A stretch of DNA of 64,000 nt from Vermamoeba vermiformis. Lineage: Eukaryota > Tubulinea > Echinamoebida. The notes under the pieces were generated by a model. It saw only the letters and a program-made list of their open reading frames with translations, was not told the origin of the DNA and made no database searches. The stretch is from the NCBI GenBank assembly GCA_045837725.1, contig JBEWZL010000036.1:1-64000 (forward strand), in the 5' to 3' direction. Made by a program: the position numbers and the translations under genes. Shown here piece after piece: positions 32,268-44,762 of the stretch (position 1 is the first letter of the stretch; each line of letters starts with the position of its first letter).

Positions 32268-33466
32268 TCACTGTTTCCAGTCCGCCAGCTGCGTGGCCAA
32301 ATAGTACCGCACGTGCTCGTCGAATCCAGGACCGAAGTGTATCTTGCCGTGGCCCAGTCCTGGCACGACATAGACCTCGCCGTCCGGGAACAGGGCCGCC
32401 AGTCTCTTGGCGCTGTCAGTGCTGACGAGTGGATCTTGCTCGCCGATCAAATAGCGCACGCGTCGATGCGTGTTGTCGTGCCGATCGATGTAGCTGATCG
32501 GATTCAGTTGACGCACGTGTTCGTTGCTGCTCGACTGCAGCTCTCGCAAGATGCGCATCAGTGGCACGAAGCCAGCCCAGTCCGGCGCTGCTTTCTTCAA
32601 TATCAACTCGCCCAACAGCCCCAGGGGACTCGCCGCCAGCCACGGCAACACTCTGCCACCGAATGTCTGCGAGAACGAGTTGATGTCTGACACGCCTGGC
32701 ACGTGCCTGTCAGTCGCCGTTCATGAATCACATCACGTGGTCCTTACCAATGCAGCCCAGCAGGCGTTGTCCAAATCCGTCGCGCAAGAAGATGAAGCTG
32801 CTGATCAGCACGCCGAGACTGATACCAAATAAGGCAATTCTGTCGCTCCTGAGGCCGTGGCGCGCAATCAATATGCGCTCGCGAATCAATCTGAAGTTGT
32901 GGCTGGTGGCATCGAACACTTTGAACAGTGTCGGCACGTCCAAGTGCAGATCGCGCGCAGACATGTGCACGAGTTCTTTCACGAGGCCCAATCGCCCGTC
33001 ATTCGTGCGCAAATAGCTGCGCTCACCACCGAGCGGCGTGTCGAACAGACAGACGGCAATGTTCATCGACAAGAGCAGTGGTACGAGGGGGTAGTTGGCT
33101 GTTAGTGGCACACCCATGCCCTGCGCGGTGTTAGTGTCCTAGTGTCGCGGCAGAGAATATAGCGCACTTGCCTGCAGTCCAAACACGAGGGCGGTGTGTT
33201 CATTGACCTGGTGCGGCAGTGCTACGATCACGGGGAACGAACTGAGTCGATCGTCCATCTCTTTGTCACCGGTAATCACCGCGGGTTGGTGGACCTGCGA
33301 GGTATTTACAATAATTATTAATTAAATTATGTTGAAACTCGAATAAAATTAATTATTATTTAACTACCCAATATCTGTATGCTTGGCAATCATAAACGGA
33401 CACTTGTGTAGGACCATGTATCCATACCCCATCGTCATAAGACTTGTCTTCATAGTTAACGTTCAT
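32268..33466 (-). CDS. Alpha/beta hydrolase
   Basis: Minus-strand exons: 33368..33466, 33172..33294, 32748..33120, 32268..32695. About 339 residues. The start (MNVNYEDKSYDD) continues in frame to YWVHQPAVITG; other ATGs nearby fail. The core fold shows FPVIVALPHQVNEHTALVFG, the nucleophile elbow DRIALFGISLGVLISSF with Gly-x-Ser-x-Gly, the acid in RYLIGEQDPLVS, and the histidine in VVPGLGHGKIHFGPG. The catalytic triad Ser-Asp-His is therefore complete. It should hydrolyse an ester, thioester or amide; the substrate is unknown. No signal peptide or anchor is visible, so it is probably cytosolic or peripheral. The intron after 33172 uses a GC donor (GCAAGT). Resemblance is to the ABHD class of lipid-related hydrolases, without a firm subfamily. 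Confidence 0.82.
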
Positions 33467-33842
33467 TATCGCTACTTAGTTGGTAGATCCGCCTTGTTGT
33501 TCACTTCCTTAATGTGTCAACTGATATTTAAGGCATGTTATTGTTCTGCTTTTCAAATAATAACGATTCGGAAAATGGTAGGAATGACGTGGTTGTCAGC
33601 TACAGCAACAAATTTGACACGTATCAAAGAAAGGATCGTGAATTCACTACCGCAGTCTTTGTTGAGTAAAGTAGCGATTAGAGCGTTTGAATATACACAT
33701 CAATGCTAGTTCGAATTGAGTTTTAATTATGCACAATATTTACAACAATAAATTAACATTATGTACATCCGGATCTGAGTATTATTACATCCGTTCTTAT
33801 TAAGTATTCACATTGATATTCACATCTATGTCCTATTCACAT
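33467..33842. other. Gap, 376 bases
   Basis: Between the hydrolase start and the MYB gene stop, both on the minus strand. AT-rich, nothing recognised. It should contain the hydrolase promoter and the MYB polyadenylation site. Confidence 0.5.
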
Positions 33843-35051
33843 CTACGCGTGTTGCTGATCGACGACGCTGTGATAGTGCTGCATCAACAGCGCGTGATAG
33901 TCCTTGAACCCTGGTTGATGTATCACGCGCAGCAGATTGTCCATCAACACGCGCACGGTCTGTTGATCCACTGCACTCATCGACGCAAATCTGCTGCTCA
34001 ACGAGCGATCGTCGCTCTGAGACTGCTCTTGATCGAACAGCGAGCCCAAAAAGGAATAAATCTCCGCCCAATGAGGCACACTGCGCGTGTGGTGCTCGTG
34101 TCCCGCGTGTTCTGCACCACTCTCGCCACTCGCAGGACCCCCAGCCTGCTTGACAGCTAGCTCAATGAACTGCTTGGCCTCGCTGCGCTGTCGTTCAATC
34201 TCCGCTGCGAGCACTGGATCGCGTGGTCGATCGGCGGTCACGTGACTGTTCAAGTCGTGCAGCTCACTCTCCGCGACGCCGTTGAGGGCGAGCAGCTTGT
34301 CGTGCGCATCAGTCGCGTGGCTGTCAGTGTGGGGCACGCGGTCGAGGAGTGCGTGGGACTGTTCGGCGGTCAAGAGATTGTTGTCCATCATCCACTGCGC
34401 AAAGGCGTGCGGATTGAGCAAGTAACTCTGGTGCTTGAGCGCGTCCACGGTGGTGGTGAGGGGTGCTGCGTCGCGCGGACTGCGCTGCTTGTTGTTGGCA
34501 GTGCTAGTAGTGTTCGTGTTGCTCATCACTTCGTCCTCGTGCTCAGATGTGCTCGACACATCGCGCTTGGGCGGTGAAGTCTCCGTGCTGGTGCGGCCAG
34601 TGTTGGCCTTGCGCTTAGGCCGTGGTGGTGGTATGACAATGTCTTCGGCTTTGTTTTTCTTCACTTTTTCGAAATATTTCTGCGCGTGACTTCTGATCTA
34701 AGCGACAAATGCACTGGTTAATAATTATCCGCGATAATATCGTACATATCCAACATACCTGAATGACAGTTTTTGTTCCGACGTGTGCCTCTATTCGTTT
34801 CCAATCACGGCCAAATCTAGAACAAAATATTAATTTTTCAATCTCGATTATGAACGGTGCAAAAAATCAATAAATATCAAATTAGACGTTGAAAAATTAT
34901 TAATATAGCATATATGAATTTTTACATACAATCTGAGCGCTTCTAAAAACTTTTCGTGTTCCTCATCGGTCCACACTTCGCGCTGCTTTTTGATCGTGTA
35001 AGGCTTGCGCTGTTTGGTCTTGCCCGAGTCCAGGCCAGAATGGTCCTCCAT
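33843..35051 (-). CDS. SHAQKYF-class single-repeat MYB transcription factor
   Basis: Minus-strand exons: 34930..35051, 34759..34816, 33843..34697. The MYB repeat is spread over three exons: REVWTDEEHEKFLEALRL, FGRDWKRIEAHVGTKTVIQ and IRSHAQKYFEKVKK. SHAQKYF in the third helix defines the class known from plant REVEILLE/CCA1 and from amoebae; it binds DNA through helix three. A basic segment follows (RPKRKANTG), then a Ser/Thr-rich acidic linker. The C-terminal 180 residues are helical and contain PHAFAQWMMDNNLLT and SVPHWAEIYSFLGSLFDQEQ, probably for protein contacts. Neighbour: it is divergent from the WD40 gene, with a 577-base shared upstream region. The DNA-binding assignment is firm; target genes are unknown. 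Confidence 0.9.
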
Positions 35052-35628
35052 GGCAGTAGTTAATAATATATGCAGGTGTGGTGTTGCGTTTTGGCTGTTT
35101 AGTTCAAATGCAGAATTCTCCGTTCCGATCGGTTTTAACCTTCTAGGCACGTGGTTCAGTCTAGAACCTTCCTTCCGTTATGAGAACCACCTACGATATG
35201 GAATAACAACCGGAATATTATAATATGATCTTAATCGGGATACAGTTCATCATGAGAGCGCTAGATTTGTCTGAACGGAAGCTCGGATATTTTAAAAACA
35301 ATTACTTCATAATTATTCACTAAAAAAGCTAGGAATAATTCAAGTAATTATTGGAAATAATCTCGATGCTAAAACCGATTTTATAATAAAGACCGTTCTG
35401 GATGTTGAAAGATCAAGAAACACGCAATGCACTTCGCTGTTAATCATACCTAGTTAGGTACAATATGATAGAGCTCTCAATATATATAAAATGTTGCTTG
35501 AGGTCCGCTGACAAGACTAGCACTGTTACCAGCCTTGAAATCAGAACTCAAACTCAGTAATTTTTTAGTTCGCCAAATCATCAACACCAGGCATAATACT
35601 AGCACTATATATATAGCACTCCTACACT
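35052..35628. promoter_or_regulatory. Shared upstream region of the MYB and WD40 genes
   Basis: 577 bases separate the divergent starts at 35051 (-) and 35629 (+). AT-rich with a short TATATATA tract just before the WD40 start (about 35,608-35,616). No RNA gene or repeat array seen. The call as regulatory is inferred from the head-to-head arrangement. Confidence 0.4.
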
Positions 35629-38051
35629 ATGAGCACTGGTCTGCACATCAACAACATCCTCGGTGTAGGCACTGCCAGACACGTGCACTCGTTGTTGCAG
35701 TCACCGCACGATCTCGATACAGTGGGTGCGTGGTACTCCGTCCATATTAAATAGGACATTGAATATTAATATCAGCGCTATGCAGCTCGAATAAATCAAC
35801 TTAAATTCTGCGCTGCAAGACTTTAACTGCCGTTCAATTTCGATTTAAATTCAAATATTCAGCCAATTAAATTCTGCTGTACCCTGCACTAATACAGTCA
35901 TATTTAGATATGCCCATGGGACCTTGCGTGCTTCGTTGGTAAGATCTCAGATCACACAATTTCCTATTTTGGCAATGGTCACTGACTCCCTCTCATAGGC
36001 ATTTCAGTGAACAGCGACGCGTGTTCATGAAACAACTGCACGCAGATGGCATCACCAATCTCTTGCGCGCACCGCACCGCCAAGATGTGATCTGCACCAC
36101 CTCGTACGTCACGTGCCCTAATATAGACCTGCCTTATAACTGCAGCTAATCACGTGCTCAGGTACGGCGGTGAATTCAGATTTTGGCGCGCAGACGAGTA
36201 CACGCCGCTGACCCCCGCAGTGCACGTGTCAGTGGCCAATCACGTGACGCGCAGCACGCCCATCATGCACGCGAGTTGGAGCAGCGACGGACGCTACTTG
36301 GCGCTGAGTTCATTTCACCACGGCGTCGAGCCTGGCGCTGATTTGTTGCTCGAGCGGAATTATTCGTTCATCTCCGTGTACGAGCTCAGTCAGGGACTCG
36401 GTACGTGCTGCTGTTTGACACTTTTGACATCTGACACGTGACTGCAGATCAGCCCAAATTAGTCGCGCAACAGTGCGGAATATTTGATGGCCTGTGCGAG
36501 TGGCACGCGACTGACACGTGTCAAGTGCTGATCATCGCGGAGAACAGACCTGTCACTCAGTGGCACGAGCAGGTCACCACCAAAGACGATGAAATTCCGC
36601 TGCTGCACGTACTGCGCAGTGACACGTGGCAGCTGTCATCGACCAGGGCAGCAGCGCGACCCATATCGGGCATGATCTACGACAAGTCACGTGGTCAGGT
36701 GATTGTCGCGCACATTGACCGCACACTCTCCACGTGGACTGTCAGCGCGCAGCTCACCGTCAGTCACGTGCGCACGAGTGGCACACTGCCAGGCTCAGGA
36801 CGCATCTTGTGTCCCGCGGTGCTGTCAGACAGTCACGTGATTGTCGCGCCGAGTGAACAGGGCCACTATTATTCCGTGCCCATCGAGCACGTGACTGCAG
36901 CTGTCAACCCCGCCAAGACACATGTCACTCCGGGGCTCGTGTACACCTTGGTCCAGTCCATTGTTGACACGTGTCATTTGTGGATTTGCAATGATTCAGG
37001 CGTGCACCGCGCTAAATTTAGCATTACGCACAACGAGGGCGCACCGCAGCTAAAAATAGAACAGTTGCAATCCATCACGTGCTTTGAACTCGCCTGTTGT
37101 GGCCTGGACATCTGTCGCGCCACTGGCAATCACGTGGCCGTCGGAGATTTGACTGGTCGCGTGGTCGTGTGGGACATTTCCCAGCCCACGCCAAAAAAGG
37201 TAATCAACACCGAGGCCATGATCCGCTCGCTGACGTGGTGGCACGAGCACGACATTCAGTACGGCACGCTCAGCGGTGAAATCTACACGTGGTCTGTCAA
37301 CAGCGCACTCGCACCGAGTCTCGTGACAAGTGTGACAGGTGGTGTCACGTGTCTCGCGTGGGATCCGATCAGCCAATCAGTGCTCGCGGCTTCCACCACG
37401 GAAGGTCAGGTGTTCATTCTGTCACGCGCGCATGATGGCACGTGGCACCAGATCGGACTGATCGAAGCACGTGATCAGCAGCCCTACGTCAGCTCGCGCG
37501 AGATTTGGTCCGTGGCGTGGAGTCCTTGCGGAAATTTCTTGGCAACAGGCGGTGAAGATCGCATGACACACCTTCACCGAGTGCAGCGAGTGACAGGTGT
37601 CAAAGTAGAGCCCAAGCCAGAGCACGTGTTGCACGAGAAGAGTGCGGCAGTGACGTGTTTGGACTGGCAAATTGACAGCACGAACAGCGCGGTGTTGGCA
37701 GTGAGTTCAGACGACTGCACCGTGCACTGCTGGCAAGTGATTCATGAACGAGATCACGTGCCCGTCATTCGCGGAGTACTGCGCACCGACAGACGACAGC
37801 TGATGATCACGTACTGCGCCCTCGAACAGCGCGGCACTCGTCTGTTCTGCGGCACCATGGGTGGCTCGGTGTGGCACTGTCACGTGACTGATTGCGACAG
37901 CACGACAGCACACGTCAGACCGCACTTTGGCAGTGTGGAGGGACTGCGGGCCATGTCTTTGCCTGATTTGGGCATCACTCGTGTCGTCACGTGCGCCTCT
38001 GATCTCACTGTGCAGATCACTGATTATCCGATCGATCGAAGGAACTTGTAA
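35629..38051 (+). CDS. WD40-repeat protein, unknown function
   Basis: Exons: 35629..35725, 35908..35938, 35999..36103, 36162..36400, 36448..38051. About 690 residues. WD-type blades are spread through the protein: IMHASWSSDGRYLALSSF, HVAVGDLTGRVVVWDISQ, VTCLAWDPISQSVLAAST, SVAWSPCGNFLATGGEDR, AVTCLDWQIDST, and VLAVSSDDCTVHCWQV near the end. Enough blades are visible for one or two beta-propellers. No signal peptide, helix or extra catalytic domain is present, so it is probably a scaffold in a nuclear or cytoplasmic complex. I do not recognise a specific family. Its coding DNA is packed with CACGTG and TGACANNTGTCA words. Codon use is GC-rich compared with genes at the left of the window. Confidence 0.82.
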
Positions 38052-38293
38052 TATGTACATACAAAGTAAAGGCGGTTGACCAGTAAAACGCGCGTAAATA
38101 GATTCAATAAGCAGCCCTCAGAGATTGGACAGTGTCGACTGCTGAAGGGTGAGTGGCTGTGGCTTGACATTGTTCTTCATTGAATACTTGCAGTACAACT
38201 TGGCTCGAGCTGCAAAGATGCAAATATTGTAGAATTTCGCTTGACTGGCTCATAGAACAATAATGCATAAAAGTGAGCAATTTATTTCCTCAT

Positions 38294-40119
38294 TTAGTAA
38301 ACATAAGGCACAATGCGGTAGGGCACAGCGCGACAGTACTTGTCCCAGTCCTCTTTGCCGTACTTGAGGATGCACCACTCGTTGTCGCGTCGCTCGCGCT
38401 GGATCAACAAGATGGTCAAGAAGATCGCGTTCGTGAACGGCGCAATGTTCAGTGCCATGCAGGGCAAGCCCAGTGCCCAGGCCACGATCAGATCGCCAAA
38501 GTAGTTGGGTTTGCGCGAGTAGGCCCAGAGTCCCGACACGAGCAGATCTCGGCCCTTGCTCGTGCGCACCACGCGCGGCGCTTGACCAGCGATGAGTGCC
38601 GTGGGATCTGCGCGGAACTTGCGGCGCTGTTCATTGGCCACACCGAAGATGTAGTAGCCGAGGAAGAACACCGCGAGCATGGCAGCGATGGTGAGGGGCG
38701 TGAGGGTGCGCGGTGCAGCGAGGGCAGTCCACTCGGGCATGGTGTAGCCGAAGGGCAGCAGCACGGTGTTGCCCCAAGTCAAGCCCCAGCCCATGTGCTC
38801 CACGGTGAAGTCAATCATGCCTGGCTGGTGGTCAGTGCGGGCTATATGGATTGGGCAGTGTACTTACCGAGCACATAGGTCTCGTTGAAGAAGTAGTGGA
38901 AGATGTAGATCTGGTGGAACAGCACGACCAGCACCATCGAGGCCGTCACTGCACCGCTCTGCAGGTACTGTTGATAGGCCAGCAATAGTGCCACCACTCC
39001 CCAGCCACTCAGCGCACGACCTTCGAGGTACCACTTGAGATCTGACACCACCACGTTGAAGAAGCGCGGATTTGGTTCGTAACCGTGGAAGAAGTCGACG
39101 AACAAGTTGCCGTGCGGCAGTCCTTGCTTGAACAGCGCACCCTTCGCATAGAGCAATATGGCAATAGAATAGGCGAACAACTGCGCGACACTGAGCACGG
39201 CACCGAACTCGCGCATGAAGATCTGCATCTTGCTGCTGTCCAACACGCCTGAGTAGACGCAGCCAGCGAATACAGCGAGTGTGAGTACATAGGAGCTGAG
39301 ACCATTCACCTTGTACACGTAGCGTTGTCCGACGGGTGCGGTGGGCCAGCCAGTGAAGTACTGCGCGGATGTGGTCAGTAGCGTGCAGGAGAGCAATACT
39401 GGAGCGTAGGTGCGTGATATATGCTCACTACTATTGTATATAGTGCTGTCTTACCTGACCTGGCAAGAGGATGTGCAGTGCGTACTGGCTAATGAACCAG
39501 CCGAAGAAGATCAGAGCCTGTGCAGCAGAGATTAGTGCGAGGAGACAAGTGCCGCGTTACAAGATAGCACGTCTGTATTAGTGTTGTATTTAGATGGCGT
39601 TGATTCGAACAAATAGTCCATAACAAAGTAACGATGGACCGCCAACTGTCACGCGATCCATTGCAAAAAACTTTTGTAACAAAATGGCTAGACTACAACC
39701 GTATTTAATAGGCATTGTTATTATTAATTTACTATTATTATTAGATATTCGTACCATTACGCAAGATATTTTTCATCGCAGTAATAAAAAAATTACGCCA
39801 CAGATATTATTCACACGGCCAATATTATACTAGACTACGATATATTACTTACGCCCATATAAGTCGGGGCAGGGAACAACAATTTGAGTGCATCCACGAG
39901 AGGAAGAGCGCGCAGGGCATTGAAACCATCGATCTCAGAGCACTGATGCTGGGAGCAGCTGAAGTATAAGAAGTTGACAAAGGTGCTCAGACCTAACATA
40001 ATAGCAATGCAGCCAATAGGACCCGCCATCAGGGCGACGTCGGGGAACGGATCCGAACTCGCTGCTTTGGCTGCAACGGCTTGGTCCGCTTGCTTAGCGG
40101 GAGACTTGTTGCTCTTCAT
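38294..40119 (-). CDS. Sterol reductase, ERG24/ERG4/DHCR7 family
   Basis: Minus-strand exons: 39853..40119, 39455..39517, 38868..39360, 38294..38820. I prefer the start MKSNKSPAKQ at 40119; an upstream in-frame ATG at 40188 is possible. Many membrane helices are seen. Family motifs are LLPGQYFTG, FFHGYEPNPRFF (the [DG]-x-x-x-NPR motif), GWGLTWGNTVLLPF, LGYYIFGVANEQRRKF, WAYSRKPNYFGD, and the closing WDKYCRAVPYRIVPYVY. These enzymes reduce a sterol ring or side-chain double bond with NADPH at the ER membrane. C-14 versus C-7 versus C-24(28) activity cannot be told apart here with confidence; the -NPRFF and PNYFGD motifs fit ERG24/DHCR7 best. It lies tail-to-tail with the WD40 gene and head-to-head with the thioredoxin-fold gene. 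Confidence 0.88.
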
Positions 40120-40260
40120 AGTGCTATGTACTGTATACTCGTTGTTAATAACAGCCCGACAACAAATAGCCGGTTTTCGGGCTAACAATTGCTCCGTGAT
40201 CAGCTGAAATCAAATTAGCACGCGTTACGCCTACAGAACACAACAGCACTCAGAGTCAAT

Positions 40261-40959
40261 ATGGAGCTACTTACTAAGGACAAGGTGCAAGAGCTGTTCA
40301 ACTTCAAAGAACTGAGCTTCACAGACAACGCACTGGTCAACAAGAAGATTGACAGCGCCAAGATGTAAGTGACGCACTGTAACAGCTGCCCTGCTCACTG
40401 CAGTGTATTTTAGACCGATAGTTGTGGGCTATGGAGTCGATTGGTTTATTCCTGCCAGAAAAACGTGAGTTTGTTTAATTATAATAATTCAAATTGATTT
40501 AATGTGATAAATCTGACTTTGTGACAATGACACAGATTAGAGGCACTAGCAGAGGTGTCGCAAGCAGGAGTTGAGATATATTTAGTAGATCAAGAGCAGT
40601 CTCCTAGCGTTTGTCGCGAGAACAACGTACAACGTAAGACAGCCACATCCACCCTCATAATATAAATATTCAATGGAATCAGACAACACTCCTTCTGTTC
40701 ATATATATATAATACCCACGTATACTCATCACTGCTCACAGTAGGCACGCCATTCGTCAAGGTCTATCACCAGGGCAAAGCAATGCCGTTCAAATTCAAC
40801 GCGTACTCCGATGTGTCGCAGAGTCACGTGATCGATGCCAAAAAAGGCGATGAGCGATTGATGATTGGTGCACTCACGCGCCGTCACGCCACGACACTGG
40901 TCTCTGCGGCAGTGAAGGCGATTAACAGACACGAGAAGTCAATTGAAATCATTTGGTAA
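40261..40959 (+). CDS. Thioredoxin-fold protein without the catalytic cysteines
   Basis: Exons: 40261..40364, 40414..40464, 40536..40633, 40742..40959. About 155 residues. The order of elements fits thioredoxin: the strand PIVVGYGVDWF, IPARKTLEALAEVSQAG where thioredoxins have the helix after the active site, the strand VEIYLVDQEQ, the cis-proline stretch LGTPFVKVYHQGKAM, and a final helix (HATTLVSAAVKAI). The place of WCGPC is taken by WFIPA, so both redox cysteines are missing and a thiol-disulfide role is ruled out. Such proteins often act as scaffolds or chaperone adaptors. Only one other cysteine (SVCRENN) is present. It is 141 bases from the divergent sterol reductase start. Confidence 0.7.
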
Positions 40960-41467
40960 CGGCACACTAGGCGCAGTGTTATTATGACGGGGCTAGAGAG
41001 AGGGAGGGAGATAGATAGAGCGGTGAGATAGAGAGGGGCAGATAAGAGTAGAAAGCGTTATTTATTTGTGTAGTGCTGCACTGCCCCTACTCGTACCTGC
41101 ACCTCATACCAGTACTCATCACTGGAACATGCCTGCTGCACTGTATTCGTCATACTATAGCACTGTATTCATCACTCCATAGCACTATCACCACTACCAC
41201 TATATTCATGACTGCACTATTCTCCAATACAGCGCAATACCATTCATGCACCTGTGAAATGTCAGTGTACGGCAAGAGTCAGCTGACGTAATAAACATTT
41301 GCATCGGTACCCTCACCCATTCTATTATTATATCCTCTATCTATTATCAACTGCAATTCTCAGCGGAATTCGATCCAGCTGGAATAATTCCGAGGGTTGT
41401 TTTTTTGCGTCAAAACAATGAAATTAGTTAAATCAACGCGATCACAACCAGCAGCACAGTAGTTGAT
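40960..41467. other. Gap, 508 bases, with GA-rich and CACT-rich tracts
   Basis: Just after the thioredoxin-fold gene lies a purine tract (about 40,993-41,050: repeated GAGAGA, GGGAG, GATAGA). It is followed by a stretch with many CACTA and CATCACT words (41,070-41,240). No gene product is recognisable. The left tract may form triplex or hinge DNA; that is speculation. The right end should hold the promoter of the two-TM gene. Confidence 0.5.
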
Positions 41468-42559
41468 ATGACTAGGCCTATATTCTTCGTCGTAGCAGTG
41501 CTGCTGTGTTGTTTAAGCAGATTCACCTCTGCACAGCTCGACTGCACCTTTACTAATTTGAACGAGACACAATCGAGCATTGTCATCGATGGAACGTTAC
41601 AAGGTGCTTATTGCTATCAAATATTGTACGTAATTTTGCATTATTAATGTCGGTGGTTTATTTAATCCAAATTTAAAAACGTTAATTAAAATTCAAGTCT
41701 AATCTTTTCTTACAATAAATATTATTGTGCTATATAATATAAATTTCTAATGATAAATGCATAGTATAATGATATTGAAATTTTTAAACTTTACCCGAAC
41801 CAAATCCACCCGCAAACTCCGTTATTAATCCATAACTATTCAGTCCTACCATCGGAATTGGTAGTGAGGTTCAGTACATCAACTTAACCATCTCCAACTA
41901 CACGCTGGGTGACGCTATCATGGCGTTCTATGATCTGGCGCCGATCAATCAAAAGCTGCTTGGCTCGCTCACTGGCGCGTACAGCGGTGAGGTGCAGGTC
42001 TCGAGCACGACTGGCACGCTGTGGATCATCATGCAGACCAAGGACAAACTCGCGGCACCTGTCACCGTCAATCTGCGCTGGCAGTCCAGTCTCAGCATTG
42101 TAAGTGCTGTTCACTGAACCACTGATTCATGAACCACTCTGACACTGCACCAGGGCAACATCCCCTCCTTCGCGCTGTTCGTGGGCTTGATACTGATGCT
42201 CATCGTGCCGTTCTTGGTGCTGCTCATTGTCACGCTCACCATTCGTCGCCGTGAAGCGCGTCGCGTGCAGCAACTGATGCGCGATGCGGAACAGGGCACG
42301 GACAATCCGATTGGTGCGTGGTCACGTGATTTGAAGTGCTTTTGGTACGCGCGAACTGACACTTTCCTAAATAGGCAAAAAGCACCGCGCAGCCCTGCCG
42401 AAGAGCAAAGTGGTGGGCAATCAACTGATCACCGTGAAGCCACCGCCAACCAAAGCCGAGCACGTGATCATGTGGCTGTCGATTGGCGTCACGATCTTGT
42501 TCTTCGTGCTGCTGTTCACGGGGGCATTCTCGTTCTCATTCCACGACATTGGATTGTAA
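41468..42559 (+). CDS. Signal-peptide protein with small ectodomain and two membrane helices, unknown family
   Basis: Exons: 41468..41625, 41844..42099, 42154..42313, 42375..42559. It starts with a signal peptide (RPIFFVVAVLLCCLSRFTSA). An ectodomain of about 115 residues has three or more N-x-S/T sites and a beta-rich look (VQYINLTISNYTLGDAIMAF, then GTLWIIMQTKD). A first membrane helix (ALFVGLILMLIVPFLVLLIV) is followed by a basic cytoplasmic segment (RRREARRVQQ and KKHRAALPK). A second helix (VIMWLSIGVTILFFVLLFTG) lies near the end, with a short tail SFSFHDIGL. I do not recognise the family. The strong basic loop between the helices is what a type I protein with a C-terminal hairpin would show. 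Confidence 0.72.
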
Positions 42560-42743
42560 GCGCGATTTGCAAGGACCGCGCAACTGTAATATATTGATGA
42601 TAAAGAATGTGTTCATATGCTCTGCGTCCTCGTGTGCTTGATAGTGCTGTGTTTGATGTAGTTCACTCGTCCTCGTAGTGTAACTCGTGCCATTCACTGC
42701 GCAATTATTTTTGTTAGCATTGATCTGACAGCGAACACTGGTC

Positions 42744-44441
42744 ATGTTTTCAGCGCGACTGGTTCAACGTATGTATTTAATATTATTGGCGTACTATCTC
42801 TCTTATGGAATTCAAAGCAATGTTACTAGCGACAAGATCTGGATCTGACAAAGAATAATTAAAATAATTTTAAAAAATAGGGCTTAACCAGCGAGTGGTC
42901 GGAAGAACAACGTACACAAATAATACAACCACTAATATTAAAAACAATCGATTTTCAACTTCAAAACAACGACGCAATGCAGATGAGAACAAACAATTGC
43001 AAAACAACGCTGAATCAGGCCCTAAGCATGTAAATAAACAGACTGCGAGTCAGACACCGGCGACGCATCAAGTACGCATGCCTGGTGAGGGCGCAAGCAC
43101 GCGCTTCAAAGTCGGCTTGTTGGCTGGATCTGTTGCCCTTGCACTGTTCGGTGAGTTCACTCAGCCAGTACTCGCATTCATTGCATGTGTATATCGCACA
43201 CGAGTATATATGTGCACTTATAAGGACTGCAACTATTTTGGATGGAGATAAGCAGCCAGATCTGCAGATCCGCTTCCTTTCTTTGCACTGCACAGTACTC
43301 TTCACCACATACATTACAGCGATATATATATATGCAACCAATACTCACACGCTACGCACTACAGGAGGCTATTTGCTGGGTCGTCAAGCCACACAACGAG
43401 GTCCGCGCCAAACACTGAGTGCGCGCATTGCTCAGCTGATCGATCAGATTGACAGCGAGATCTGTACGTCCTAGTGATATTAATATATATATATACACGC
43501 CTGCTGCGACTAACACTGCACCAGCCACGCGTCTGCACCGCTACGTGTTTGGTCCCGTGCAGACGATGAGTCTCTCGTACTTGAGTGCTGCGCGCATCAC
43601 ACACAAGCTCGCAGAACGACTCAGCGCGGGCACACTGACACTCGACGACGAGGGACGACACCGCGCACGACTGCCCCCGCCCCTGCCACACCCTTTCGTG
43701 CGACCACTGACGGTGCTCATCTCGCTCGAAGCAGCCATGTACTACAGCGATCGATCGCAAGCTGATGCACTGCTGTTGAAGGACTTGTTGACGGACGAGA
43801 ATCGCGTGGCCAAGGCCCTGGCAGCGAGTGAGGACGAGATCATTGCAGACCCACAGCTGCGCACCATTCGTCAACTCGCGCGTGCTGGTGCGGCGGACAG
43901 CGAGATCAAGCCGCGCAAGCGACCAGGTCTGGACAACTTCCTCGCACACCTCGCGCCACAAGTGGAGCTGATTGTGTACACCGATCAGCCCATCTACAAC
44001 GCCGAGCCCATCATTGAGCGCATGGACCAGGACGAGCTGCTCGATTACACCCTGACGCGCGAGAACGGTCTGGTGGCGTACGACATGCCGCTGAAAGATC
44101 TGACGCGCATTGGTCGTGATCTGCGCAGCTGTGTGGTGATTGACTGCAAGCCCGCCACGCTGCAGACTGACAACTTGCTGCTCGTGTCGGACTGGGACGG
44201 CAACAGACAGGACTCGGATCTGTTGGACATTGTGCCCTTCCTCGAGTGTACGTAGTGCTGCTCACTAGTGGTGACCGCTAACTGACCTCATTCAGATCTG
44301 TCGCGCCACGCCAAGCAAGGTGGAGATGTGCGCGACATCTTGCGCCAGTACAAGGGCAAGAACATCCCTGCACTCTATCGCCAGCGCCGTGCTGGGCCTG
44401 GACAGGGTCAACAAGCTGCGAAGAAGTCTGGCTGGTTCTAG
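42744..44441 (+). CDS. TIM50: TIM50, mitochondrial inner membrane import receptor
   Basis: Exons: 42744..42768, 42881..43150, 43365..43463, 43525..44247, 44296..44441. The N-terminus is a mitochondrial presequence (MFSARLVQRLNQRVVGRTT, later RFSTSKQRR). A membrane helix lies near residue 95 (GLLAGSVALALFGGYLLG). The intermembrane-space part follows the FCP1/HAD-like fold of TIM50: PLTVLISLEAAMYYSD in the place of the DLDxTLV strand, then FLAHLAPQVELIVYTDQPIY, MPLKDLTRIGRDLRSCVVID, DGNRQDSDLLDIVPFLEYL and DVRDILRQYKG. The HAD aspartates are absent, so it should not be a phosphatase, which fits a receptor role. TIM50 receives presequence proteins for the TIM23 channel. Confidence 0.9.
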
Positions 44442-44762
44442 TGCGCACGTGCATTCACTCGTGTAGTGCGCTGAACACACTGTTGTAAATAAATACTAAT
44501 AAAAAGAAGCGCGATCATATCCAGTTGTTGGTGTGAATGAGCAGCGTACGAACACGCGAGTGATTATGAGAGGATGATTATATTGGATTGGCGGCGTTGA
44601 TACATTCGTCCTCCGCGTTACATTAGCATTGATCATGGATGGAGCACGCATTCACTTGAATGATTCTGTTTATTCGCAACAGCTGCACATATATATATCA
44701 CAAGTTCGCTATTGTTCCTTAGCCCCCTTATTATCAACCCCCACTTCAATCCCTCTGTGTTG
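44442..44762. other. Gap, 321 bases
   Basis: 3' flanks of TIM50 (plus) and the L20 gene (minus) meet here tail-to-tail. A short ATATATATAT run lies at about 44,689-44,698. No gene product is recognised; an open frame running from here into the L20 region on the plus strand is an antisense shadow. Confidence 0.5.

Noticed and set aside
43359-43961. Minus-strand 200-codon frame in TIM50
   Set aside because: Antisense shadow of a strongly supported TIM50 exon.
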